From contig JADLDB010000087.1 in the NCBI GenBank assembly GCA_020846875.1, forward strand, positions 1-64,000: 64,000 bases of DNA. The letters run 5' to 3'. Source of the stretch: Myxococcales bacterium. GTDB taxonomy: Bacteria > Myxococcota > Myxococcia > Myxococcales > Myxococcaceae. Shown piece by piece: positions 52,143 to 62,000 of this stretch. The translations under genes and the position numbers were made by a program. The first letter of the stretch is position 1. Every line of letters starts with the position of its first letter. The notes under the pieces were generated by a model. It did not search any database. It was not told where the DNA came from and saw only the letters and a list, made by a program, of their open reading frames with translations.

Positions 52143-53546
52143 ATGATCGAGCCCGTGCCGCCGGCGCGCGCCGACGTGCTGGTCTTCTTCGGGGCGACCG
52201 GAGACCTGGCCCACAAGAAGGTGTTCCCCGCCCTGTACGCGATGGTCCGGCGCGGCCAGCTCGACGTGCCCGTCATCGGCGTCGCGAAGGCAGGGTGGAA
52301 CGTCGAGCAACTGAAGGCGCGTGCCAGGGAAAGCGTGCAGGCCTTTGGCGAGAGCGAGGACGCGGCCGCGCTGGCCAGGCTGTTGTCGCTGTTGCGGTAC
52401 GTGGACGGCGACTACCAGGAGCCCGCGACCTTCGAGGCGCTCAAGCGCGCGCTGGGCCCGGCGCAGCGGCCGCTCCACTACCTCGCGATTCCCTCGAGCC
52501 TGTTCGGCACCGTGGTGGGACAGCTCGCCCGCTCCGGCTGCGCGAGCGGTGGGCGCGTCGTGGTGGAGAAGCCGCTGGGGCGCGACCTTCCGTCCGCGCG
52601 GGCGCTCAACCAGGCCCTCCTCGCCGCGTTTCCCGAGTCCGACATCTTTCGCATCGACCACTTCCTCGGAAAGGAGCCGGTCCAGAACCTGCTCTACTTC
52701 CGCTTCGCCAACTCCTTCCTCGAGCCGCTCTGGAACCGGGACCACATCGACAACGTGCAGATCACCATGGCCGAGCGCTTCGGGGTGCAGGGCCGCGGGA
52801 AGTTCTACGAGGAAGCCGGCGCCATCCGCGACGTCGTCCAGAACCACCTCCTGCAGGTGACCGCCATCCTGGCGATGGACGCGCCGGTCGCCCTGCACGT
52901 CGAGGCGATCCGCGACGAGAAGGCGCGAATCCTGAAGGCCATCTCGCCGCTCGACCCGGGCCACGTGGTGCGCGGACAGTTTCGCGGCTACCACGATGAG
53001 CCGGGCGTCGCGCCCACCTCCACCGTCGAGACGTTCGCGGCGGTCGACTTGCGCATCGACACCTGGCGCTGGGCCGGCGTGCCCTTCCTCATCCGCGCCG
53101 GGAAGGGCCTGCCGGTCACGGCCACGGAGGTCCTGGTGCAGCTCAAGCGGCCTCCGTGCGACGTCTTCGGTGAGCGCGCCCGGGCGGCCGACTACCTTCG
53201 CTTCCGGCTGGGCCCGGAGGTGATGATCGCGCTGGGGATGCGGGTGAAGGAGCCAGGTGAGCGGATGGTGGGCGGCGCCAGCGAGCTGGTGGCGGTCGAG
53301 GACCCCTCGAGCCAGATGCTGCCGTACGAGCGCCTGCTGGGCGACGCGCTGCGCGGCGACGCCAGCCTGTTCGCGCGCCAGGACGCCATCGAGGCGCAGT
53401 GGCGAATCGTGCAGCCGGTGCTCGGCGACGCGACGGCGCTGCACCTGTACGACTTCGGCACCTGGGGCCCGGGCGAAGCCGAGCGCCTGTTGCCTCCCTC
53501 GCATGGCGGCTGGCACACGCCGCTCGACGGCGGGAGGACGTCCTGA
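52143..53546 (+). CDS. zwf: glucose-6-phosphate dehydrogenase
   Basis: A 467-residue enzyme, first of the oxidative pentose phosphate pathway. [18 protein letters not shown] is the dinucleotide-binding start, [13 protein letters not shown] is the active-site signature with catalytic His, and [19 protein letters not shown] is the C-terminal family block. It follows gnd and overlaps the next gene's probable start by four bases. No 6-phosphogluconolactonase gene is present in this unit. Confidence 0.93.
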   Translation: MIEPVPPARADVLVFFGATGDLAHKKVFPALYAMVRRGQLDVPVIGVAKAGWNVEQLKARARESVQAFGESEDAAALARLLSLLRYVDGDYQEPATFEALKRALGPAQRPLHYLAIPSSLFGTVVGQLARSGCASGGRVVVEKPLGRDLPSARALNQALLAAFPESDIFRIDHFLGKEPVQNLLYFRFANSFLEPLWNRDHIDNVQITMAERFGVQGRGKFYEEAGAIRDVVQNHLLQVTAILAMDAPVALHVEAIRDEKARILKAISPLDPGHVVRGQFRGYHDEPGVAPTSTVETFAAVDLRIDTWRWAGVPFLIRAGKGLPVTATEVLVQLKRPPCDVFGERARAADYLRFRLGPEVMIALGMRVKEPGERMVGGASELVAVEDPSSQMLPYERLLGDALRGDASLFARQDAIEAQWRIVQPVLGDATALHLYDFGTWGPGEAERLLPPSHGGWHTPLDGGRTS

Positions 53547-55981
53547 CCTCCGGCCAGCGACCACCGCCTGCGTCGGGCCACGCGCCCGGCTGGCCCGGCG
53601 GCGCGCCCCGCTGGACCTCGAGCGCCAAGAGCGGCGTGGGCACCGCGCTCGGCGCGAGCGGGCGCCTCTGGTTCACGATCAGCCACGGCATCTTGAACGA
53701 GATCTACTACCCCCGCGTCGACCAGGCCTGCACGCGCGATCTCGGCCTGCTGGTGACGGGGCCGGGCGGCTTCTTCTCCGAAGAGAAGCGTCACGCGCGC
53801 CACGAGCTGGCCCCATTGGCCGACGGCGTGCCGGCGTTCCGCCTCGTCAACACCTGCGAGCAGGGGCGCTACCGCATCGAGAAGGAGGTCCTCGCGGATC
53901 CGCGGCGCGAGGTGGTGCTGCAGCGCGTCTCTTTCACGCCGCTCCAGGGCTCGCCCGGCGACTGGGCGCTCTACGCGCTGTTGGCCCCGCACCTCGGCAA
54001 CGCGGGCCGGGACAACACCGCGTGGCTCGGCGAGGTGAAGGGCACGCCCATGCTGTTCGCCGAGCGCAGCGGCACCGCGCTGGCGCTCGCGTGCTCCGCC
54101 GGGTGGCAGGGGCGCTCGGTGGGCTTCGTGGGCGTGTCGGACGGCTGGCAGGACGTCACGCGGCACCGGCGCCTCACCTGGGGCTACGAGCGCGCGGAGC
54201 GAGGCAACGTCGCGCTCACCGGGCAGGTGGACCTGCAGCGCGCGAAAGGCCCCTTCGTCCTGGCGCTCGGCTTCGGGCGGACCTTCAGTGAGGCGGCCCA
54301 CCGCGTGCTCGCCAGCCTCTGGGACGGGTTCGACGTCGCCGCCGCCGAGTACGGCCGGGGCTGGGAGGCGTGGCAGCGCACGCTGCGGCCTCCGCCCGAG
54401 GCGCCACAGGGCGTCCGCAGCCTCTATCGCGTCTCGGCCCAGGTGCTGCGCACGCACGAGTCGGTGCGCTTCCCCGGCGGGTTCATCGCCAGCCTCTCGA
54501 TCCCCTGGGGCTCGGCCAAGGGCGACGACGACCTCGGCGGCTACCACCTGGCGTGGCCGCGGGACCTGGTCGAGAGCGCGGGGGGGCTGCTCGCGGCCGG
54601 GGCGCGGGCCGACGTGCGCCGCGCGCTGCGCTACCTCGCCGTCACCCAGGAAGCCGATGGCCACTGGCCGCAGAACATGTGGCTGGACGGCACGCCGTAC
54701 TGGAACGGCGTGCAGATGGACGAGACGGGCTTCCCCATCCTGTTGGTGGATCTGGCGCGCCGGCAGGGGGTGCTCGAGCCGGCCGAGCGGGAAGCCCTGT
54801 GGCCGATGGTGCGGCGCGCGGCGGGCTTCCTGGCGCGCAACGGCCCCGTCACGCAGCAGGACCGCTGGGAGGAAGATCCCGGCTACTCGCCCTTCACGCT
54901 GGCGGTGGAGGTGGCGGCGCTGCTCTGCGCGGCTGACCTCGCGGAGGAGTACGAGCCGCCGCTCGCGCAGGCGCTGCGTGAGCTGGCGGACGCCTGGAAC
55001 GCCGCGATCGAGCGGTGGACTTACGTCACCGGGACCGAGCTCGCGCAGCGCCTCGGCGTCGCCGGCTACTACGTGCGCATCGCGCCGCCCGACGAAGCCG
55101 ACGCCGGCTCGCCGAGCGCGGGCTTCGTGCCCATCAAGAACCGGCCGCCGGCGGACAGCCGCGCGCTCGCCAGGCAGATCGTGAGCCCCGACGCCCTGGC
55201 GCTGGTGCGCTTCGGGCTGCGGGCCGCGGACGATCCACGCATCACCGACACGGTGAAGGTCATCGACGCCCTGCTCAAGGTGGACACGCCGAACGGACCT
55301 GCGTGGCGCCGCTACAACGGGGACGGGTACGGCGAGCACGAGGACGGCGCGCCCTTCGACGGCACCGGCGTCGGGCGGCCCTGGCCGCTGCTGACGGGGG
55401 AGCGGGCGCACTACGAGCTGTCGGCTGGCCGGGGCGCCGAGGCGGAGGAGCTGCGGGCGGCGCTGGCGCGCTTCGCCAACGACGGGGGCATGTTGCCCGA
55501 GCAGCTCTGGGACGGGCCCGATCGCCCCGAGCGCGAGCTCTTCTTCGGCAAGCCGTCCGGCTCGGCGATGCCGCTGGCCTGGGCGCACGCGGAGTACTTG
55601 AAGCTGTGCCGCTCTCTTGCGGAGGGGCGCGTCTTCGACACGCCACCGCAGCCGGTGGAGCGCTACCAGGTCCAGCGCACGGGCGCGCCCTTCGGGTTCT
55701 GGCGCTTCAACCACAAGTGTCAGGCGCTCCTGGGGGGCCAGCGCCTGCGCGTCGAGCTGCTCGCGCCGGCGCGGGTCCACGCGAGCTTCGACGGCTGGCG
55801 GACGGCGAGCGACTTCGACACGCGCGACACCGGGCTGGGACTTCACGTGGCCGAGCTGCCGACGGACGCGCTCGCGGTGGGCACGCGCATCGACTTCACG
55901 TTCTTCTGGACGGGGGCCGGCCGGTGGGAAGGCCGTGACTTCTGCGTCCAGGTCGCGGACGCGAGGGGCCAGCGCGGGTGA
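53543..55981 (+). CDS. GH15 glucoamylase/glucodextranase-type glycosidase, probable CTG start
   Basis: About 812 residues of glycoside hydrolase family 15. The N-terminal domain (residues about 20-270) resembles the super-beta-sandwich of bacterial glucoamylases ([14 protein letters not shown]...[13 protein letters not shown]). The (alpha/alpha)6 barrel has [44 protein letters not shown] (general acid Glu) and [13 protein letters not shown] (second Glu). A C-terminal glucodextranase-like beta domain follows. No ATG, GTG or TTG lies in the right place; CTG at 53543 overlaps zwf's stop (CTGA) after GGGAGGA and is the best start. It cuts glucose from alpha-glucans, feeding zwf and gnd. It has no signal peptide, so it is cytoplasmic. 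Confidence 0.85.
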   Translation: MTSGQRPPPASGHAPGWPGGAPRWTSSAKSGVGTALGASGRLWFTISHGILNEIYYPRVDQACTRDLGLLVTGPGGFFSEEKRHARHELAPLADGVPAFRLVNTCEQGRYRIEKEVLADPRREVVLQRVSFTPLQGSPGDWALYALLAPHLGNAGRDNTAWLGEVKGTPMLFAERSGTALALACSAGWQGRSVGFVGVSDGWQDVTRHRRLTWGYERAERGNVALTGQVDLQRAKGPFVLALGFGRTFSEAAHRVLASLWDGFDVAAAEYGRGWEAWQRTLRPPPEAPQGVRSLYRVSAQVLRTHESVRFPGGFIASLSIPWGSAKGDDDLGGYHLAWPRDLVESAGGLLAAGARADVRRALRYLAVTQEADGHWPQNMWLDGTPYWNGVQMDETGFPILLVDLARRQGVLEPAEREALWPMVRRAAGFLARNGPVTQQDRWEEDPGYSPFTLAVEVAALLCAADLAEEYEPPLAQALRELADAWNAAIERWTYVTGTELAQRLGVAGYYVRIAPPDEADAGSPSAGFVPIKNRPPADSRALARQIVSPDALALVRFGLRAADDPRITDTVKVIDALLKVDTPNGPAWRRYNGDGYGEHEDGAPFDGTGVGRPWPLLTGERAHYELSAGRGAEAEELRAALARFANDGGMLPEQLWDGPDRPERELFFGKPSGSAMPLAWAHAEYLKLCRSLAEGRVFDTPPQPVERYQVQRTGAPFGFWRFNHKCQALLGGQRLRVELLAPARVHASFDGWRTASDFDTRDTGLGLHVAELPTDALAVGTRIDFTFFWTGAGRWEGRDFCVQVADARGQRG

Positions 55982-55987
55982 AGGCGG

Positions 55988-56150
55988 CGCGTCCTGGACG
56001 CGAAGTACAAGCGCCACGCCGAAGAATTTGAGCGATTCGGCTGGGCCAACGCCGACGACAGGCGTTGGCGTACTCCACGCTCTTCGAAGCCCCACGCATC
56101 GTTGCCTGCCTCGCCTACCCCGCATCGGGCACCAGGAAGAACTCGTTGAA
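55988..56150 (+). pseudogene. remnant of an McrC/DUF2357-like restriction nuclease
   Basis: In one frame VLDAKYKRHAEEFERFGWA (55991-56056) carries the nuclease DAKYK motif, and in the next frame LAYSTLFEAPRIVACLAYP (56059-56115) gives the block that normally follows. Together they look like the C-terminal part of McrC- or DUF2357-type restriction proteins, with a frameshift and a deletion between them. No start is present. It lies right after the glucoamylase stop, so the island begins here. The family call rests on the short blocks, so it is moderately sure. Confidence 0.5.
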
Positions 56151-56154
56151 GAGG

Positions 56155-56800
56155 TGCGCTGCTCGAATCGGGTATGACGCGATCCTGGCCGATGTCACGA
56201 GCGTCATCGAGGAAGGGCGCCGCGCCGTCGCGCGCTCGGTCAACGCAGTCATGACTGCGGCGTACTGGGTCATCGGGCGCGGCGCCCCATCGTCGAGACC
56301 GAGCAAGGAGGCCACGCTCGCGCTGGCTACGGCGAGGCGTTGCTCGAGCGGCTTTCAGCCGACCTCACCACCCGATTCGGGCGCGGCTTCTCACGGCAGA
56401 ACTTGCAGCAGATACGGCAGTTCTATCTCGCGTACCCGAGGGGCGAGATTCGCCAGACGCTGTCTCACGACTCGAGACGTTCCTTCTCGAGTTGGGCGAC
56501 GACTTTGCGTTTGTCGGTCGTCAGCGCCGCCTGCGCCTCGAGGACCAGTGGACCGCGTGGACCTTGTCTTCTTCCACCGACGCCTGCGCTGCCTGGTGGT
56601 GATCGACCTGAGGCTCGGGACCTTCACTCACGCCGACGCCGGGCAGATGCACCTCTACCTCAATTACGCCCGCGAGCACTGGACGAAGCCCGGTGAGAAC
56701 CCGCCTGTGGGGCTCATCCTCTGCGCCAACAAGCGCGAGGCGGTGGCTCGCTACGCGCTCGAAGGGCTCGCCAACCAGAACCGAGAACGACTGCCATCGA
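56155..56800 (+). pseudogene. DUF1016 (YhcG-type) nuclease gene with multiple frameshifts
   Basis: Blocks of the DUF1016 family occur in order but in different frames: ILADVTSVIEEGRRAVARSV and TAAYWVIGR (about 56170-56285), LLERLSADLTTRFGRGFSR and NLQQIRQFYLAYP (56340-56440), FLLELGDDFAFVGRQRRLRLEDQWT (56480-56555), and DLVFFHRRLRCLVVIDLRLG with HADAGQMHLYLNYAREHW and PVGLILCANKREAVARYALEGL (about 56557-56780). The last holds the PD-(D/E)XK nuclease core. At least three frameshifts; the C-terminal end is lost. A clear pseudogene. Confidence 0.8.
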
Positions 56801-56839
56801 GAACGTGCAGGCCCAGCGGCAGCGCGATACGACCCGGCC

Positions 56840-57856
56840 ATGGACCCTCGGTACTTTTTTCAGGGCAAGCTGGCCCGAGAGGAGGCAGCGTCCGCCTTTC
56901 TCGCCACTCTGCTTGCGAGCCGGGCTGACTTCCGCGCCTTCTTCTTCCAGCAACTCCATGACATCACGCCCGAGCGATGCACCGCGCTGACCAAGGCCGA
57001 CTGGAAGGTCAAGACCGAGGCCGACCAAGTCGATGTGCGAATGGAAGCCGGGGCCGACTCCGTCCTCATCGAGAACAAGATTCAAGCGGGAGCGATTCAG
57101 CAGGACCAGCTACTGCGCTACTACCACCACGAACTGGATGCTCTCGCGCCGCCGGAGGGAGCGAGCGAGCCCACCACTCGGTTGCTGATGGTCTTCCTCG
57201 CGCCGGGCAGCCAGAGCGGTTCGGGCGAGGTGCAGGCCGTCAGAGAGTCCGAACGCTACCGCTCCGGCGTGGATGTCGCAGTCCGTCTGAGTTGGGACGC
57301 GCTCGGGAAGTTCCCCATCGCCTCCGACGACAAGGACTACGCCTTCGTCGTCGGCGGGTTCGCCTGCATCAGGGTCGCCATCGAGAATGCGCGGCAGGTG
57401 AAGTTCCCCGTCGATACCACGCGGGAACGGGTCGTCGCCGTCATGAGCGGCGCACATGAGTTGCTTCGGACACGGCTTCCACGGGTCCACCTTCAGCCGT
57501 GGCGGGGCAGCGACTTCGAGCAACTCTTCACGACGGGAACAAACGTCACCCTGTGGGCCGATGCGGTCTTCGACCCGATGAACGTCGTGAACGGGGACGC
57601 GCTCCGCCTCAAGCTCCGCACGCAACTGAAGCTCAGTGCCAAGGGCCGGAAGCAACCCGAACTGAAGGCGTGGTGGACCGCGCTGGCCGCAGCGCAGCAA
57701 CTCGAAGTCCCCGGAGTCGGGGTCCACACGCTGAATGCCAAAGGCTGGGCTGCACGCGAAGCTGACATCGAGGGGTCACCGGCCGAGCTCCAACGCCGCA
57801 TCGCAGATGCCATCGGTCTCGTCTTCACGGCGCTGGGAGACCGGCTCGTCGGGTGA
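56840..57856 (+). CDS. PD-(D/E)XK nuclease family protein
   Basis: A 338-residue soluble protein of the PDDEXK_4 type. D65 (VDVRM), E78 and K80 (VLIENKI) with a Q-x-x-L-x-x-Y-Y following match the nuclease core and the QxxxY motif. The remaining 230 residues hold RLLMVFLAPG, FVVGGFACIRVAIENARQVK and WADAVFDPMNVVNGD without a known second domain. It is intact, in contrast to its neighbours, and its composition is slightly less GC-biased in third positions than nearby operons by eye. In a decayed island next to a tRNA, a defence or nuclease role is possible but not shown. Confidence 0.7.
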   Translation: MDPRYFFQGKLAREEAASAFLATLLASRADFRAFFFQQLHDITPERCTALTKADWKVKTEADQVDVRMEAGADSVLIENKIQAGAIQQDQLLRYYHHELDALAPPEGASEPTTRLLMVFLAPGSQSGSGEVQAVRESERYRSGVDVAVRLSWDALGKFPIASDDKDYAFVVGGFACIRVAIENARQVKFPVDTTRERVVAVMSGAHELLRTRLPRVHLQPWRGSDFEQLFTTGTNVTLWADAVFDPMNVVNGDALRLKLRTQLKLSAKGRKQPELKAWWTALAAAQQLEVPGVGVHTLNAKGWAAREADIEGSPAELQRRIADAIGLVFTALGDRLVG

Positions 57857-57917
57857 CCCGTGGTCGCTCGTTCGGCGCACGCGCCTCGCTCAGGCAGAGG
57901 TAGGCGGACGAGGGGCG

Positions 57918-58310
57918 CTACTTCCCCGACCTCTTCTGCTTGGCCTTGGCCGGTCCCTTGGCGCGGGCGCGGTAGTAGCCATCGGGGCGCAGGCAGTACG
58001 GCCACGTCGCAAGCTCCCTCATCGTCAGACTGCCCTCCTCGCGCGCCGCCCACGTCACTCGGCCATTCACCCTCCGTTGGCGGATGACCTCGGTCTTCCT
58101 CTTCAGGCCAAGGAGCGGCGAGAGCCGGTTCACCTCCGCCACCCACGCGGCGCAGTTGTGCGAACTGGTGCCCCCGGTGTCCACGTCCCGCTCGTCGGCG
58201 TGCTGGTCAATCGACTGGTGCATCATCTCGTGGAGCAAGACATCCACGGCGTACTTCTCGCCGAGGATGTGGCCGATGCCCCACGGGTCTTTCGCTCGCG
58301 GGTCCGTGAC
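57918..58310 (-). pseudogene. N-terminally truncated HExxH metallopeptidase-like gene
   Basis: The minus-strand frame opens at the edge of the integrase remnant (58310) without a start and runs DPWGIGHILGEKYAVDVLLHEMMHQSID, a zinc-binding HExxH helix, then HNCAAWVAEVNRLSP, and a basic tail to 57918. It resembles SprT-like or phage/plasmid-borne small metallopeptidases. The N-terminal part has been lost at the junction, so I call it a remnant; an ATG at 58247 could still start a shorter 109-residue product but it begins only 6 residues before the HExxH helix. Confidence 0.5.
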
Positions 58311-58540
58311 GCTACGCGCACTCGAACGACGAGGCCCGCAAGGCCGCCGTGGCCCGCATCAACATCAGCCTGGATTTGCTGACTGGATTGGCTCTGGCGA
58401 AGAAGTTGGTGCCACGGCGTGGCACCAAGTGTGGCACCAAGGGAGACTCACCCGAGGAGAATCCTCAAGGGAATCAAGTGCCCAGGGCCGGAATCGAACC
58501 AGCGACACGGGGATTTTCAGTCCCCTGCTCTACCAACTGA
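58310..58540 (+). pseudogene. C-terminal remnant of a tyrosine integrase at tRNA-Phe
   Basis: The frame opens RYAHSNDEARKAAVARINISLDLL, which looks like the catalytic Tyr end of phage/island tyrosine recombinases (often YAH-type). It then runs through a low-complexity stretch and into the tRNA-Phe gene in reverse, ending inside it. Only about 76 codons survive. It faces the tRNA and abuts the metallopeptidase remnant at 58310, where both are cut. This is an island end. Confidence 0.6.
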
Positions 58541-58551
58541 GCTACCTGGGC
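58479..58551 (-). tRNA. tRNA-Phe (GAA)
   Basis: The minus-strand sequence folds into a full cloverleaf: acceptor GCCCAGG/CCTGGGC with discriminator A, D-arm GCTC-AGTTGGTA-GAGC, anticodon arm GGGGA-CTGAAAA-TCCCC (anticodon GAA), variable GTGTC, and T-arm GCTGG-TTCGATT-CCGGC. Length is 73 bases. The CCA end is not encoded. The integrase remnant reads into its 3' end, as is usual for tRNA attachment sites. Confidence 0.95.
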
Positions 58552-58645
58552 GTATTTCTTCGACGCGAAAGCGCGGGACTTCTGCCGTACCCCTCCACCC
58601 ACGTCAACGGGAAATGCTCCCTGACGGCGCCTGAGGCACCTCCGT

Positions 58646-58923
58646 TGCGCGACCTGCGGCACCTGCATGAACGCCGACGGCGCTAATAACGCCACCGCCA
58701 CCTGCACCGCCGGCCCCAGTGCACCGCCGGCTTCGCCGACTGCGCCGCCCTGTCCGCCACCGGCTGCGAGGCCGACTTCTCCTCGCCCGCCACCTGCGGC
58801 TCCTGCAGCAACGCGTGCACCGCGGGCCTCAACGCGGCCGGCAGCGAGGCGGTGCGCCATTCGTTTAATTCCACCGGAAGTATCGCAAGTGGCGGAGCGC
58901 TGCGATTCACGCCGCAGCCGTGA
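58646..58923 (+). pseudogene. remnant of a MopE-like Cys-rich repeat protein
   Basis: In one frame TCGTCMNADGANNATATCTAG and, after a one-base slip near 58715, QCTAGFADCAALSATGCEADF and CGSCSNACTAGLNAAG. These match the repeated modules of the 1338-residue lipoprotein at 6499-10515. The frame has no start and ends with TGA. A fragment of a related, now lost gene. It is the only recognisable content of the 459-base gap between tRNA-Phe and the next gene; I see nothing in the remainder. Confidence 0.65.
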
Positions 58924-59010
58924 GCGTCACCGCCGGGTGTCAGCGAGCGCCAACGAAAAAGAGGATTCGGTTGATCCGCGGCGGGAGGGGCGTGCTACAA
59001 GCCGGCCCCT

Positions 59011-62000
59011 ATGAAAATTCCTGCCCTTCGACTTGCCCTCTTCTCCGCGGCGATGGCGTTTCTCGTCGGCTGTGGAGGCTCGCCCACCTGTAAGAGCAAC
59101 GCTGACTGCAAGACGGCCGGCCAGATCTGTTCTGCCGGCAAGTGCGTCGCGGGCACCGGGGGTGGTACCGGCGGCGGTGGAACGGGTGGTGGCACCGGCG
59201 GCGGCGTCGGTGGTGGTACGGGTGGTGGCACCGGCGGCGGCGTCGGCGGTGGTACGGGCGGTGGCACCGGCGGCGGCGTCGGCGGTGGTACGGGCGGTGG
59301 CACCGGCGGCGGCGTCGGTGGTGGTATGGGCGGTGGCACCGGCGGCGGCGTCGGCGGTGGTACGGGCGGTGGCACCGGCGGCGGCGTCGGCGGTGGAACG
59401 GGCGGTGGCACCGGCGGCGGCGTCGGCGGTGGTACGGGCGGTGGCACCGGCGGCGGCGTCGGTGGTGGTACGGGCGGTGGCACCGGCGGCGGCGTCGGCG
59501 GTGGTACGGGTGGTGGCGTCGGCGGCGGTACGGGTGGTGGCGTCGGCGGCGGTACGGGTGGTGGCGTCGGCGGCGGTACGGGTGGTGGCACCGGCGGCGG
59601 TACGGGTGGTGGCACCGGCGGCGGTACGGGTGGTGGCACCGGCGGTGGCACGGGCGGTGGCACCGCGGAGGTCTGCGGCAACGGGACGGTGGCAGGCACC
59701 GAGGGGTGCGACGACAACAACACCACGGCCGGCGACGGGTGTTCGGCCACGTGCACGGTCGAGGCGGGCTATACCTGCACCGGGTCTCCCAGCGTCTGCA
59801 CGGCCGGGGCCTCCGGGGAGGATTGCAGCAGCGCCATCACCATTGCTTCCGGCGCGACCGTCATGAACAGCACGCTGGACGCCGGCAACGACTTCCGCTT
59901 CATCGACGGGGCCGGCTGCCAGGGCACCTCCTCGGTGACGAGCGGCACGGCGGGCGATCTCGTCTACCGCATTCAGGTGCCGGCGAACTCTCGCCTCAAT
60001 GCAGATCTCACCACCACCTTTGACTCGACCTTCAACCTCATCGGAGGGGCGTCCAACTGTGGGATGAACGTCCCCGACGCGGGCACCCAGGGTCTGGCCT
60101 GCGTCGCCGGCCGTGACGACCCGGATGACAGCGGCCTCACCTGGGGCAACGCCGGCAGCTCCGCGGTCGACGTCTTCCTCCTTATCGACGGGTGGGCCGC
60201 AAACTCCGGCGACTTCACGCTCACCACCAACGTGGTCCCGCTCCAGGCCGGTGACATGTGCGGCAACGCCACCCCGCTGACGGCCGGGACGACCCTGATG
60301 GGTGAGTCGACGGTGACGTCGACCAACGACTACTCCGGCTCCGGGACCGGCTGCTCGTCGACGTCCTTGGAGGCTGACAACGCGTACTCCATCAGCGTGC
60401 CGGGAGGTCAGCGGCTCTCCGTCACGGTCACCCCGGCTACGGGTTTCAACACCTCCATCTCCTTCGCCACCTCCGTGGCGAACTGCGGAACGCGCACCTG
60501 TGCGACCAGCGGGAGCAGCGGTGGCGCCGGCGTGGCGGACACCCTCACCTGGACCAACATGGGCTCTGCGGCGCAGACCATCTACGTCATCGTCGACTCG
60601 GACAACGCGGCGGGCGGCACGTACTCCATCGTGGCCGACCTGCAGACGCCGTCCGCGGGCGACATCTGCTCGTCAGCGACGGCGCTGACCGCAGGCACGC
60701 CGCTCACGATGCAGACGACCCAGGGGTACTCCAACGACTACTCGGGCTCCGGCACCGGAGCGTTGTGCAGCGCGTCCGCCGGTGGGCCCGACCGCATCTT
60801 CTCGCTGGCCGTGCCGAACGGGCAGCGCGCCACCTTCGCCGTCTCGCCGGACGCGGGCTTCGACCCTTCGCTCTCGCTCGCGGCCGACCTGACGACGTGC
60901 GGGAATCGCACCTGCCTCGCCGGCAGCAACGCCGCCGGTACGGGCGCGGTGGAGACGCTGGCCTTCAACAACACCAGCGGCTCCGCTCAGACCTGGTACC
61001 TGGTCGTCGACTCCACCTCCACGGCCGGTGGCAACTTCGACGTGAGCGCCACCCTCGACTCGACGCCCTCGGGCGACCTGTGCGACAGCGCCACCGCGCT
61101 GACGGCCGGGACGCCGCTGACCATGCAGACGACGGTTGGCTTCACCAACGACTACTTCGCCTCGGGCACCAACTGCTCGTCGGCGAGCGGTGGACCCGAC
61201 CGCGCGTACTCCGTGTCCGTTCCCAACGGGAACGAGCTCACCGTGGTCGTCTCTCCCGACGCCGGCTACAACTCGAGCATCACCCTCATCGGGAGCCCCG
61301 CCTCGAACTGCGGCGTGACGACCGGGCGGACCTGCCTTGCGAACAACAACTCGGGCAGCGCGGGTGCGGCTGACACGGTCCGCTGGCTGAACATCAGCGG
61401 GAGCAGCCAGACGGTGTACGCCGTGGTGGACTCGACCAGCGGCGCCGGGAACTTCGACATCTCCGCGACGGTGGCGGCCGGGCAGCCCGGCGAGGTGTGC
61501 GAGCTGGCCGGGGCGCCCATCACCGCCAACACCACGCTCTCTTCGGAGACGCTCGCCGGTTATGCGGGCAACTACATCTGGGGCGGCGCTGGAGGGTGCG
61601 TCTCGGGGACGGGCGGGCCGGATCGCAGCTACGCCGTCACCATTCCGGTGGGCCAGCGGATTCGAGCCACCGTCATGCCTGCGTCCAGCTGGAATCCCAC
61701 GCTGCACCTGACGGCGGACTGCAACGCAGCGTCAATCACCTGCGTGGCGAGCTCCAACTCGGGTGCCACCAACGGCGCTACGGACGTGATCACCTACACC
61801 AACCCCGGGACCACGCCGCTCACGTTGTTCCTGTTGGTCGATACGGCGACCACCGCGCCCACCACCTACAGCCTCGACATCGTCTTCGAGACGCCGCCTC
61901 CCCCTCCGGGTGGCGAGACGTGCCAGATGCCGACGGTCATCAACATGTCCGGGACGCTCACCGGGGAGACGACGGTCGGCTACAACAACGACGTGGGGAC

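Noticed and set aside
55982-58551. An active prophage or complete integrative element
   Set aside because: Only remnants plus one nuclease gene are present, no structural, replication or conjugation genes, and no left attachment repeat is seen by eye.
59158-59668. Possible CRISPR array
   Set aside because: Units are contiguous, have no unique spacers, and lie in frame inside a lipoprotein gene.
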